The position numbers and the translations under genes were made by a program. A stretch of DNA of 64,000 nucleotides. Source: Motacilla alba alba. Taxonomy: Eukaryota; Chordata; Aves; Passeriformes; Motacillidae. The DNA is taken from assembly GCF_015832195.1 (NCBI RefSeq), contig NC_052018.1, positions 28,424,115-28,488,114 of the forward strand. Direction: 5' to 3'. Below the pieces are notes generated by a model, which saw only the letters and a program-made list of their open reading frames with translations, did not search any database and had not been told where the DNA came from. Of the stretch, positions 27,621 to 38,108 are shown one piece after another (position 1 is the first letter of the stretch; every line of letters begins with the position of its first letter).

Positions 27621-27626
27621 GATGGT
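27621..27626. repeat. Left target-site duplication GATGGT
   Basis: The six bases GATGGT directly precede the LTR and recur directly after it at 28282-28287. A 6-bp duplication is typical of class II (ERVK, alpha/beta-retrovirus-like) integration. Confidence 0.85.
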
Positions 27627-27837
27627 TGCAGGAACCCAGGACATCCCTCTGGGTTCCCTGGATGGCCAGAGCCGCTGGCAGGGGGTTCTGAGACCCTGGC
27701 ACGGAGCCAAAGACACTCGGGGTTTTGATCTTAGCCTGTGGAGCAAATTATCAACTCTGTATGAAGAATTACAAGTCACAAAAGTTTAGGTATTGTAGTA
27801 GAAGTAGTCACGAAGTGAAAGGAAGGATTTTTGAGTG

Positions 27838-27900
27838 CTGTACAGGGGGGTTTTAAGCCTTGTACACAGGGGTCCAAGTTTTGTACATGGGGGTCAGGAG
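27838..27900 (+). repeat. Triplicated U3 repeat in the solo LTR
   Basis: Three adjacent degenerate copies of about 21 bases each are built on TGTACA(C/G/T)(A/G)GGGG: CTGTACAGGGGGG, CTTGTACACAGGGG and TTTGTACATGGGGG. Tandem repeats at this place in U3 commonly act as retroviral enhancers. That function is inferred here. Confidence 0.6.
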
Positions 27901-28071
27901 TTCTAAGATGGAGGGATTTGGGTGTGCCCTGTCCTCCTTCTTTCTCCTTCCTAACCTCAATGTCTTTGGTGATGTTGGCACTCACAGATTGGTTTAGAGT
28001 AGAAAGTCACCATTCAATATAGATAGTAGGCATTGGGGGAAAAGTATAAACATGTAACATGTAATGTATGA

Positions 28072-28079
28072 TATAAAAG
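28072..28079 (+). promoter_or_regulatory. TATA box of the solo LTR
   Basis: TATAAAAG lies 93 bases before the AATAAA signal at 28165-28170, the spacing expected for a short R region. It would drive transcription rightward out of the LTR if active. Confidence 0.65.
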
Positions 28080-28281
28080 ATGGCACCAGCCCCCTGGGTT
28101 GCCTTTGTCTGACCTGCTGAACGGACCACAGCAGTTCAGGAGAAGAATCTTTTAGATAACCAACAATAAACAACCTTGAGACCGGACAACAGAAGACTAC
28201 TGAGTCTTTCTTTGAAGGCACGGGTTGGAGAAGAGACTTTTCCATCTTTTGGGGTTGCCCCAGTCTAGGGGTGACCTGACA

Positions 28282-28287
28282 GATGGT
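28282..28287. repeat. Right target-site duplication GATGGT
   Basis: This is an exact copy of the six bases preceding the LTR, marking the right edge of the insertion. Confidence 0.85.
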
Positions 28288-30408
28288 TACTTTTAAAACT
28301 TCATAATCAAATTAAATAATGACAAATAAGTAAAAAACTAGTTACAGATGTTGTGACAAAGAACAATATTGCAAGAAATGGGCTATTGCCTTTAGTACAG
28401 AGGATATCAAACCAGATATTCTAATTGTCCCTTCCACCTTAAAAACCTCATGATTCTATAAATCTCAAAGGAAGTATAAAAGAACCTTAAAGATCCCATG
28501 TGTGATATAGTTGAGGTTGTTTCAGGAAGCACACAGTCATGAAAGAAGTGGAAGCTGATATTTTCTCGAATACTTTATCACAGACAAAGCAACAAACTCA
28601 ATCTGAGTTTTCATGAAAATTGAGTCAGATGTAAGCACAATGCAATAATACTAAGACTCTAAATCTCAATAAGAAAAGCTAAAAAAGAAAAGAACATAGA
28701 GAACTTGACTCTCTGACATAATACCTGATGTAGTCATATAGGGATTTCAACTCCTTCAAATCTGAGTTTTGTTCACCAAATGTTGAATTAAGAATTGGAA
28801 AATAAAAGCATTAACCATCCCCCTTCCTATTTCCATAGCAGGGAAATTTTTCACATATTAAAAAAAAAGAGAATAATTAATAACATTGAATTTTTTTTTA
28901 ATTTTTCATTTCCACTTAGAAAGTCATTCTATGAAAATATGTCTGTAACAATAGAATAAAGGTTTAACAGACAACATTAACAAAAATTGTGTGTATCAAA
29001 AGCAAGCTTGGTCAAACAGCACACATTCAAAGGCAGGGTTTTATCTGAGAATAGGCTTCTTCATTGTGATATATTCCACTAGGTTGAAGTTTGTAAATGA
29101 GATAGAAACAATATCCCTTTTATATTAATAACTCAAATAGTATAAAAGACTATATGCATGCTTTTGGGCTATTTCAGCACACCAAGATGGAAAGAGTATT
29201 ATTCTAGAATCTTCAGGGCCTTTGTTTCAAGATCCAATTTATTCTTCAAACAGAACAAATCCAGAAGGAATACAAATCAATGCAGTTTTCTTATTAAAAA
29301 AAAAAAAAAAAAAACAGAAAAAACAAACCAACCAGCTGTAGTCTCTGCAAGGCCTTTTCTACTTGTTTGTTTTTCATATGCCCACTCAGAATAATGCCTC
29401 TTACTTTAATAGTTTATAACATATTCAGAGACAGGGAGTACTTAATCTTCTTTTGACTATTTCACCCTGCCTGAGAGGGTGTCCACACTGCAAACAAATT
29501 AAAAGATGTGGTTTTAACTTTCAATTTCTTTTCTGCATTACATACTTTAAGCTGAATAAGGAAGAATTATTATTTCAAGCTTATAGTATTCTCAAGTATT
29601 AATGAAAGAATCCAAATATGGAAAAGATATTTTAAATTAACTCTAGCCCTTTATCTCAGTAGATAATTCCTTAGTGAACATTTTCTCATTGTTTGTCCAT
29701 TTTAATTCAAACAATTAAAAAAATGGGGTTTAAATAAAATTGAGATAGTATAAAAAATGTAGAGTTGTGTTTCTTTCCTAATATACATTACTGCATGGTA
29801 AAATATGTCTCCATGTATTTCAGAAGCAGTTGTTTACAAAAGAGTAATGTGGTGATTAGGAATATTTCAAAATGAAAGGAATAATATGGAAAAGCAGAGT
29901 ATCCATTGTGCAGAGTATTCTGATACCAGTTGATTGAAATGGCTCTTATGCTACTTGATTCTCTTGCCCTTATTTGAATTTAATTTACAACTTTTCCCAA
30001 ATCTACAAAGAATATCTGTGATTTTCTCTCCGAATCTGTCTACCCTTTACTTAGGAGAAAATCAGCTGAAACTTTCTATGCATTTGCACCTAGACACTTA
30101 TTTGGAGCTACATTATATTCTGACTGAAGTGCATCTTTTTGGGAAATGGTATGCCAATTCATAAAATTATAGTGTTCTTGACAACTTTGTTTAGCAATAG
30201 GTCACTGAAAAACACCATGAACTGCAATGTGTGTGGTAATAAGATATCAGAGACTTCTTGACATGATTCAGTGCACCATGGACACGGAACATAGGTCTCT
30301 TGAGAGCCTGGTGATGTTTATCTGATATTAAATGTCACTGAATATGACTGATGTTGAAATAATAAAAATTACAGTGGAAATGAACACTTATGAAAGATCT
30401 TGTCGCAT
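28288..30408. other. Intergenic DNA, nothing recognised
   Basis: AT-rich DNA with a 19-base A run at 29296-29314. No gene, RNA or recognisable mobile element was found. Confidence 0.5.
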
Positions 30409-31406
30409 TCACAGAAACACAGATTCACAAAATCACAGAATTGGTAAGGCTGAAAGGGACCACAGTGGGTCATGTGATCCAGCTTTCCTGCTCAAGCAGG
30501 GTCATCCCAGAGCACACAGAACCAGATTATGTCCAGACAGTTCTTGAGTATCTCCAGCAAGCGGGACTCCACAGCCTCTCTGGGCAATCTGTTCCACTGC
30601 TCAGTCACCCTCACAGTAAAGAAGTTCTTCCTCATATTCAGGTGGAACTCCCTGTGCATCAGTTTCTGCCCTTTGCCTCTTGACCTACTGGTTGGCACCA
30701 CCAAGAACAGCCTGGAAACCTCCTTGTGATACCCTTTCCTTCTGATAGATACTGATAGACACTGATGAGGTCCCCTTTCAGCCATCTCTTCTCAAGGCTG
30801 ACCAGGCCCAGCTCCATCAATCTTTTCTCATAAGAGAAATACTCTAATCCCTTTAATATCTTTGTTGCCCTCCCCTGGACCTGTTCCAGGAGCTCCATGT
30901 CTCTCTCTTCCTGAGGAGCCCATAACTGGACTCAGCACTCCAGATGTGGCCTCGCCAGGGCTGAGTAGAGGAGCAGGACCACATTTCTAGACTTGATGGC
31001 AATGTTCTCCTAATGCACCCCAAGACACCATTGGCCTTCTTGGCCACAAGGACACTGCTGGCTCATGGAGAACTTGTTGTCCACTAGGACCCCCAGGTCC
31101 TTCTCTATAGAGTAACAGCCTGTGCAGGTGCGTGTGGTTATTCCTCCCCAGGTGCAGGACCCTGCATTTGTCTCTGTTGAGTTTCAGACAATTCTCTGCC
31201 CAGCTTTCCAACTTGTCCTGGTCCTTCTGAAGGGCTCTTTCTGAAGCCCTCTGGAGTATCAGCCATTCCTCTCAGCTTTGTATCATCAGTAAACTTGCTG
31301 AGATGGTCTCTGCTCCCTCATCCAAATAATTGAGAAATAATTGAAACAATACTGGACCCAGTACTGAATCTTGGGAGATACTACTAGTGACAGGTTTTCA
31401 ACTAGA
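30409..31406 (-). mobile_element. CR1 LINE, 5'-truncated, minus strand
   Basis: This is about 1 kb of the 3' end of a CR1 non-LTR retrotransposon, reading on the minus strand. Its terminal tail appears on the plus strand as reiterated CACAGA-type octamers at 30409-30441, the reverse complement of the ATTCTGTG tail. Minus-strand frames preserve the C-terminal part of the reverse transcriptase protein. They include a WAENCLKLNRDKCRVLHLGR segment (31130-31211 region), a KKANGVLGCI segment, a RATKILKGLEYFSYEKRLMELG segment and an [21 protein letters not shown] segment. They are split among frames by indels and stops, so no functional enzyme is encoded. CR1 copies normally lack target duplications and start internally, as here. 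Confidence 0.92.
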
Positions 31407-33046
31407 TATTTTCTTTTAAAAATAAGAGAGGAGAAGGTTAGGAGTGGTCTTGTGTTTTAATAGATCTTCTGTACAATGGATTGATACAACTACTATAGAA
31501 CCGAGCCATTTCTTTTGATATTCAATTCACTATATTTGTATTCATTTCATATTTACAGTTTTCTGATTATCATTCATATTTACAGTCCACTAGTCTATAG
31601 GTTTCATATTGGCAGGAAAGAATTGCATAAGAAATCTTTTTAAAATCTGGACAACTGAAAATCTGGCAAGGGAGTAGACTCTTTATGGATTTTACAAAAT
31701 TATGATTGTATTATCCAAATGGTATTCTCAAAACAACCAGCAGCAATTGACAGTTCTGGCTTGCTGAGACTTTTAACAATCTCAGCATTGCTAGATCTAA
31801 CATTGCTAGATTCCAAGTGCCCGTATACCAAATTTTGCAACCTTTTTTGAAAAAAAAAATATTTCTAGTCAACATTATACAACAAATAAATGAAGTAAGC
31901 ATTCCATAAGTAAATCACAGGTAGATTAACTGGTGGTATTCCATTGATTGTTTCATTTTTTTAAATTACCTTTTTCAGAATATTTTATACAATCAGAAAG
32001 AATTACTATATTTTCCTGATTTACAGCATTTCTGATGAGCAGCTTTCTCAACACTACAATATGTAGAAACACTCTTGCAGAATTAGAAAGCTAATATTCT
32101 CCTTGGCTTATTCATTAACAGAACAAAACCAATATATCTGGGCAAGTCAGCAGAAGTAGTTCTTGAACACAACCATTTTATAACCAGACATGTAAACCAG
32201 GTATTGGAAGAAGAGTTTAATGGCAATTTACCATTCCAAGATCTCAAGTTCCTATGAATTTTGTACCTTCCTAATACTGTTTATCTATCTCTCTCTCTCT
32301 TCTAAGGCATTATTTATAAGATTTCTCTCATCAAACTTCTAACATATGTTTATACTATAAGGTCATATTTCAAAATTAGCCATGTTAGAATCCTTTCCCA
32401 GTTAGTAAATAAACAAACAAGCAACAACAAAAAAGTTGTGACAAAACAGTTTAATCTCTGCTTTTGAATAACACGAGTTTTCTCTTTATTTTTTTCTGCT
32501 GGCTCTCCACTGACATAATAGGAGTTTTGTGTGACTAGTTCATACATGGAAATGTCTGCTTTTGGTCAGAATGACCTTGAAACAAACAACTGTAATTTCT
32601 ACATACCTTGATCCAATAGTGCTTTCAGCAATCAGTTAAAAATATGTGACCATCCTTCCTCTCCAGGTGCAACAGGTCATTCTCCTCCCTGATCCTAATA
32701 AGTGCTCCTGGTTGCAACTTTCCCTAGCAATGTGCTGCTGACCTCTGTGTGGAGGATACAGACCTTCAAAAGCAGATCACATGTTCTGTGAATACAGAGG
32801 ATGGAGACAAGCAGATGGCAGAGTAAGGAAAAAGGTTCTCTTACTCCTAACTTCAAATGTGTTTGAAAATAGTAAAAAAGTAAGTAGATTATTTTTTTTT
32901 TCAAAAAATAGTTTCAGTAATTGATTTTGATCTTTTTTGTTGTAACTATTTACAGGGCTTCTTCTTAGCAAATTTTCTAGACATTCTGAGGAATTCTTAA
33001 TGAGAATAATAAATTATGTATAATAATTTCAGTATTTGTAATATGA
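31407..33046. other. Intergenic DNA between two CR1 copies
   Basis: AT-rich sequence with a short (TC)n run near 32285-32300. No gene or element is recognised. Confidence 0.5.
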
Positions 33047-33833
33047 CAGAATCACAGAACAGTTTGGGTTGGAAGGGCCTTCCAAAGAGCATATAATCTA
33101 ACCCCTATGTCATAGACAGGAGCATATTGCACTGGACCAGGCTGTTCAATGTTCCATCCAACATGGCTATGAACACTTGCAGGGATGGGTCATCCACAGC
33201 TTCCCAGGGCAACCTGTTCCAGTGCCTCACCTTGTCATAAAAAATTTCTTCCTATCTAAATATATATATAAATATATCCTCCTTCAATTTAAAACCATTG
33301 CCACTTGTCCTGTCACTAAAGTCCTTGGTAAAAGCACTGTCTCGTTCTTTCTTATGATTGTCCAGTATATATTTAAAGATCAAAGTAAGGTCTCCCCATA
33401 AACTTCTCTTATGGTGGCTGAACCACCCCAGTGGTGAGACTTTTCTCATAGATTATATGGTCCAATCTTATGGCAATTTTTGTAGCCTTCATCTAGACCC
33501 GCTCTCACAAGTCTATGTCATTCTTGTTCTGAGGATTCCTCAGTTGAGTTCAGAGGAAGAGTCAACATCCTTAATCTGCTGGTCTCACTTCCTGTGATGC
33601 AGCCCAGAATACAGCTGGCTGTCTGGTCTGCATCAGATATTGGCCAAATTTTCATCCACCAATATCCCCAAGTCCTCTGTGGGGATGCTCTCAACCCATT
33701 CAGCACTCAGCTGGTATTGATACTGGGGGTTGCCCCAGCCCAGAACCTTGCATTTGGCGATGTAAAAATTCATGAGGTTTACATGGGTCCACTCTTCAAT
33801 CCTATAGAGTTCCCTTATCAGTCTTCAAATTCC
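33047..33833 (-). mobile_element. CR1 LINE, 5'-truncated, minus strand
   Basis: The plus strand begins ACAGAATCACAGAACAGTTT and continues GGGTTGGAAGGGCCTTCC, the reverse complement of the classic CR1 3' end. Further right are GGCAACCTGTTCCAGTGCCTCACC and ATTTCTTCCTATCTAA, then an AAAACCATTGCCACTTGTCCTGTCACT segment. The distal part ends in reverse-transcriptase-region landmarks such as CATCCACCAATATCCCCAAGTCC. The copy is about 790 bases, 5'-truncated, with many stops and indels. A small TA-rich expansion sits inside at about 33258-33276. It lies 1.6 kb from the previous CR1 in the same orientation but belongs to a different-looking subfamily. Confidence 0.9.
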
Positions 33834-35384
33834 TAGAAACCATGAGATATTTTTTTTTATTTTAACAATATTGCCTAAAAACATGAGATTTAATGATAAT
33901 AACAACTTTCAAATATTTTTAATTGTCTCTGATATTATCTTCACGTTTTTCATATTTTTTCTCTATCCAGAGGGCCAAGAAATTATTTCCTAGTATTTTT
34001 TACATAAAGCTCAGCTTTTAAATAATTTGCATTTCTAGAATGGCTGCAGCTATTGGCAAAGTAAGTTTAACAATATGAGAAATTATTAGCAGTGACAATA
34101 TCAAATTAGACAGACTGGGTAATGAGCTATGCAAACCATTTTGTTAAATAGCTGCATGATCCAGTAATGACTGATGGTTTGGAGAGAAGAAAAATCTAGA
34201 CAGAAAAATCATCCAGAAACTGCCGAAGGACAAAGGTTTCAATTTCCCAGTCACTTGCATACCCAACTAAGTCAGTTTGCTCAGGTAGTTTAAATGAAGT
34301 TAATGGTACTGTTAGTGGAAGATATAGCTGTCTGCAAGACTAGGGCCAGAGAGGGCAATTCTATTTTCTCTAATAGACAAGGGGAGAACAATTTTATGAC
34401 ACAAGCAGGAACTTGTTCAGAAAATAAGTGGGGCAGACTAATCTTCAGTTGCCACCAATTAACATATTATAAAGCATGTTGCAAGACTGGGTTTATTTCC
34501 CTCTTTGCTTTTTGCAAATATTCTTTCATTATTGTTTAAGTTTTTTAAAGGTCAAGCTCAGACATTTCTGTCATGGTAATTGTTGCAGAAAGGAATAAGG
34601 AGATTCAGTTCAAAGAGTGTACAGTCCTATAAACTGGAGAATAAAACAGAAGGCAAAAAAAAGTACAAACATACGAGCTGATATAAAATTTCCAGAGCCT
34701 GCATTTATTAGATTAAAAACCATAGTGACTGTCTGATTGAAGAAAAGAAAATTCTATTGGAATATATATTTATTACCAATATTCAGAATTTCAGAACTGA
34801 TGCAGAACAAGCTGTAAGAACATAAGATTCATTTATAGCAAATAATAATATTTTTCCCAGAAAATGTATGAAGGAAAACCTTAGAAGAGCATTTATAAAT
34901 AATTTTCCCACTGGTCACTAAAGCTGAGTCAATTCTATCAATATCTTCTGGTTTCTTTCCAGAGAGAAAAGTGTATGTATCTCACTAAACTCCTTCATTA
35001 TGAATGATGACCCTCAAAACCTAAGGCTTGGAGGTAGAAGATATGAGTAGCTAGTGTTATCTTTTACTGAATCTTCTGCTTCCTAGGAGGCCTTCTGCAG
35101 CACAGCAGTGCTGGTCTCCAGCAAAAATTGAATTTTTGCTGAGGAGGAGAAAAATATTTTTCTAAATTAAGAACCGCAGAAAGGGTGGGTGTTACAGTTG
35201 TACTCTCTTAGTGCTGCCCTGGTGAAAGTATATTCTGCTGCGGCAAGAGCGGGAAACTGCCTGGGAAGTCCATGGGCCTGTTCCTACAGGTTCTGAAGCC
35301 TGGAAAACTAAAAAGCTGTGTCTGATTACCACAGAGATAAAGTCGTGCAGGGTACATAACTTCACCAGTGCTGGGATACAGCAG
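33834..35384. other. Intergenic DNA left of the provirus
   Basis: No gene or known repeat is recognised. The last 200 bases before 35385 are less AT-rich, but I could not assign them to the retrovirus. Confidence 0.45.
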
Positions 35385-35886
35385 TGTTGTGTTACACTAA
35401 ATAGTTACTTAATTGTTGTTTTGCACTGATTTGGAATTTGCACTGAGTGGTCCTTGTGTTGCATGGAATGGTTTGTGTTATATCAACTGGTTATTCCCTT
35501 CTCCCATCACAGGGTCTCTCCCTCATCCACCCCTCTGCCCTATACTCCCTGGTGGTCTGTCCCCTGGTTACTCCTCCCCTCTCCCCTCCTCAATGATATC
35601 CCATTGGCTGCGGTCCTCTTCCCCCCGCTCCCTTTATTCCGTCAGGTATAAAAGTCTCCTGCAAGAAGGGAATGTCCTCTTTTCTACCTGGGGGGTCACA
35701 AGAGTCTGAGGTGTCCCCTCCCAAGTCAATAAACAGAGGACTCTCGCCCTACATTGGGCGGCATTCCACGCAATACATTCCATGCAATACAAACCACTCT
35801 ACGCAATAGAAGGACCACTCAGTGCAAATCCCAAATCAAACCCAGTGCAAAACAACAACTAAATAACTATTTAGTGCTACACAACA
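35385..35886 (-). mobile_element. 3' LTR of class II provirus, with ~100-bp inverted ends
   Basis: This is a 502-bp LTR bounded by TG...CA. It is assigned to the minus strand because the bases abutting its right edge, read on the minus strand, are the polypurine tract AGAAAAGGGGGAAG, with env directly upstream. Its ends are extraordinary. The first ~97 bases and the reverse complement of the last ~100 bases align almost throughout. There are four mismatches in the first 44 bases, then one 6-base gap, then one mismatch in the next 27, then weaker similarity. Ordinary LTR inverted repeats are a few bases long. The clearest promoter series lies on the plus strand: CCATTGG at 35601-35607, TATAAAAG at 35647-35654 and AATAAA at 35728-35733. 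That is antisense to the provirus. On the minus strand only an AATAAA at 35634-35639 is evident. The core may have been inverted between the arms, or the LTR may be bidirectional. Confidence 0.8.
35647..35654 (+). promoter_or_regulatory. TATA box inside the LTR, antisense to the provirus
   Basis: TATAAAAG is preceded 40 bases upstream by CCATTGG and followed 74 bases downstream by AATAAA, the canonical U3-R layout on the plus strand. The provirus itself reads on the minus strand, so any transcript from this box would run back into env as antisense RNA. Confidence 0.5.
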
Positions 35887-35900
35887 CTTCCCCCTTTTCT
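35887..35900 (-). promoter_or_regulatory. Polypurine tract
   Basis: Read on the minus strand this is AGAAAAGGGGGAAG, immediately followed by the LTR's TGTTG. A purine run ending exactly at the LTR is the plus-strand primer site of a retrovirus and fixes the provirus orientation as minus. The right-hand LTR edge has no primer-binding site, so the alternative orientation is not supported. Confidence 0.8.
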
Positions 35901-35962
35901 GTTAAAAAAAAATCAAAGGAAAACCATTGGACTATTTCTGCTGCAGGTTGTGAATTTGTCCA

Positions 35963-37276
35963 CTACTCATGATTTGGGGACCTGTCAATTCGCATTAGGT
36001 TCGCAAACTCTGTGTGGTTGACTTTTGAGGTAGTGGAGACTAAACCGTTGATAGCTTTTAAAAGTATGCAATGTAAAATTCCAAATGCTAACATGACTAA
36101 GAAAAGAGCAACAAAAACCAACAGAATTGTCCTAATTATAGAAGTCCACCACCCCGAGAGTCCCCAGCCCTTGAACAGTCCACTGAATCAGTCCTCAGAT
36201 TCCTGCTTGACCTGTCTGATCAGGCTTTTCACTTCTTGGAGGGCCACGTGGATGTTGGGTGCTTTAGATGTAAGGTTCAAGCAGCAAATTCTTTCAAATT
36301 CCTGGCATTCATGTCTATGCAGCCGCAGGAGGAAATCTATGGCCGCACGATTTTAGAGTGTTGCCTGCCTGGTAATCTCCTCATCTTCTAGGAGGGAACT
36401 GATGTCTGTGGATGTCAAGTTTGCCTGTTTGACTACCCAGCACTCTAGGTGGCCCAATTCACCAAGAGCTTTGGCCTCTATAAGCCATGGACAGAACAGG
36501 GATACAGCAATTTGCTTTGATTTGGCCCAATGGAAAATTTCTGCATCACAATTTGGGTCCAAATTGTCAACACTTCTCTTCTGAATTTTGCTGACTGAAT
36601 TGTTCTTTCGAGTCCATTAACCAATCATGGTTTGGTTGGGTGTCAACAAGGACAACCACCCTATGGTACATGGCCCTCCTAAAAGCCGAAAAGGGATTCC
36701 GGCCCATGCCCCATCCCCACAAATTAAAAACAAACCCTTGGGGAGGCTTTCGGGATGTGAATGATACGCATTATCTGCTGCAACATGGCTTAAAACCTTA
36801 CACTACTTTCTGGCAGTGAATCCCTCCTGATGCTGTATTATGTTAAAAGGTTTGGTGTTGTAAAGTGGGATAAAGACAAAGTGAACACAATATGGCGCAG
36901 GGGAGGAGCCCAACAGCTCTAACTCTTGGGGCTCCTGAGCAGCTCTGGGTAACTTTGGCAGCCACTCTTCTATGGGGTTCCTGATCATTACAGCCCACCA
37001 CTGACAGATATTGTGTAGTTGTGTGTGATGTGATTTGGGACTTGGGTCAGGCATAGGTGTACTAAGTTTGTCTGTAAACTCTCCAGCTTGCAACGAAATT
37101 CCTACCAGGCAGGTAGACAATGGGTCTTTCGCTGCTGTGGTGGACAGACTTATATTTTCCTGTTGGAGCGTGTGTGCCAGGGTCACCCAGATGTTTTGGC
37201 ATGGCTGAGGGACGATCCATGCAGCTGTCAGACTGCTCAGCATGAACAGAACGACAACTCGGACAGGACTCATCAT
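35963..37276 (-). pseudogene. env: Endogenous retroviral env pseudogene, single frame with four stops
   Basis: This is the envelope gene of the minus-strand provirus: 438 codons from ATG at 37276 to TAG at 35963-35965, all in one frame. It is interrupted by nonsense codons at 36803-36805, 36617-36619, 36353-36355 and 36188-36190. The N-terminus has a hydrophobic signal-peptide-like stretch (about residues 6-19). The middle of the surface subunit has a GGPCTIG motif. A dibasic KR before the transmembrane subunit is a possible cleavage site. The transmembrane subunit has an NRAAIDFLL motif directly followed by a C-X6-CC motif, as in alpha- and gamma-retrovirus-type envelopes. A strong hydrophobic membrane anchor lies near codons 380-400. 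It begins about 160 bases after the integrase C-terminal coding region. The stops make a full-length product impossible without readthrough. The length is short for an env, so part of the surface domain may be deleted. Confidence 0.85.
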
Positions 37277-37434
37277 GAGGTTAGGTGGGAGGTAGATTTT
37301 CTTCTCTACAAAGAAAAACGAACATTTTTAAAACACATTCAAGTCCAGGGATCTGCCAGAATGCAGCTAACTCTTTTGGGGAGATTCTTCTTCATCTTTC
37401 TGGCAGTGTCTTCTCTTTGAGACGACAGCTGCTT

Positions 37435-37625
37435 GCTTCTCATCCCCATCTGCTGGAGCTGGATTTTTGGGGATGAAAGGTTTTACCCACTTTTGGGGTA
37501 TCCATCGAGGGCCTGAGGGGGTAGATACACATGCGTAACCACGTCCCCAGGTGATGAGCTCATAGGGATCCTTGGTTTACCAAATTTCTGGGTCCCTAAT
37601 GAGAACTGGTGGACGCTTTGACAAC
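37435..37625 (-). pseudogene. pol: Integrase C-terminal domain remnant (class II pol)
   Basis: The minus strand encodes a DNA-binding C-terminal integrase segment with PPVLIRDPEIW, then an in-frame stop, then a YELITWGRGYACVSTPSGPRW-like run and KWVKPF. The GRGYACVSTP/RWIPKKWV pattern is typical of beta- and alpha-retrovirus-like (class II) integrases. It is shifted by one frame relative to the upstream integrase core, and several stops lie in the linker. It ends just before env. Confidence 0.8.
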
Positions 37626-37673
37626 TTAAACTGATCATTAGGGAAATGTTGTACTACTGGAGGACTCATGTTT

Positions 37674-38108
37674 TCAAATGTACAATTCAAAAAAATTGAT
37701 GGTAAACAGGGCTTTACAGAGCTTTTGTTGTGGTGTCATCCACGCTGCAGAACTGCCCTGCCTAGCCGGGACTTGTTTGAGCGTATGGTGGGCACGCTTG
37801 ATCACAGCTTGACCTGTGGAGGAGTGGGGAATGCCTGTCTTATGCTCCACTCCCCACTGCTGGACAAACTCTAGGAACTCCTTGGAGGCATACGCTGGAC
37901 CATTGTCAGTCTTTATCTCCCTAGGGATCCCCAACACTGAAAAGGCTTACACCAAGTGTTGTTTGGCAAGCACAGCCCTTTCCCTTGCGTGGGCAGAGGC
38001 ATAAACCGCACCTGAGTATGTATCTATGCTGACATGCACATATTTCATGCGACCAAAACTGGGAGTGTGTGTGATGTCCGTCTGCCACACTTCACAGCTC
38101 CCAAGGCC
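37674..38108 (-). pseudogene. pol: Integrase catalytic core remnant (class II pol)
   Basis: This is the minus-strand continuation of pol in the same frame as the upstream RNase H/zinc-finger part. The first catalytic aspartate is in WQTDI, followed by an IDTYSG segment. The second is in IKTDNGPAY. The position of the DDE-motif glutamate, after PHSSTGQAVI, reads lysine, so the enzyme would be inactive even without the stops. In-frame stop codons occur shortly before WQTDI, before the VLGIPREIKTDN segment, and at 37674. It lies between the zinc-binding domain (38.1-38.2 kb) and the frame-shifted C-terminal domain. Confidence 0.88.

Larger units (their letters stand above)
27627..28281 (+). mobile_element. 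Class II (ERVK-like) solo LTR, plus strand
   Basis: This is a 655-bp solo LTR beginning TGCAGGAACCC and ending CCTGACA, flanked by perfect 6-bp target duplications. The promoter parts are in order on the plus strand: TATAAAAG at 28072-28079, then the poly(A) signal AATAAA at 28165-28170, about 90 bases later, then about 110 bases of U5. The U3 carries three imperfect tandem copies of a TGTACA-GGGG unit at about 27838-27900, which is the usual position of enhancer repeats. The LTR is compact and GC-richer than its surroundings. Intact ends, an exact duplication and intact core promoter signals indicate a fairly young insertion. Loss of the internal region implies recombination between two LTRs. 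The class is inferred from the duplication length and LTR style, not from coding sequence. Confidence 0.85.

Noticed and set aside
27776..28245. Short frames across 27.8-28.2 kb
   Set aside because: They fall inside the class II solo LTR and overlap promoter and poly(A) signals, so they are not genes.
29296..29314. A19 run as the tail of a processed pseudogene or SINE
   Set aside because: The upstream sequence has no recognisable gene, SINE body or flanking duplication. A simple A run is the plain reading.
35385..35886. Reading the 35.4-kb LTR as an independent plus-strand solo LTR
   Set aside because: The polypurine tract abuts its right edge on the minus strand directly after env. No primer-binding site follows on the plus strand, and no target duplication flanks the LTR itself.
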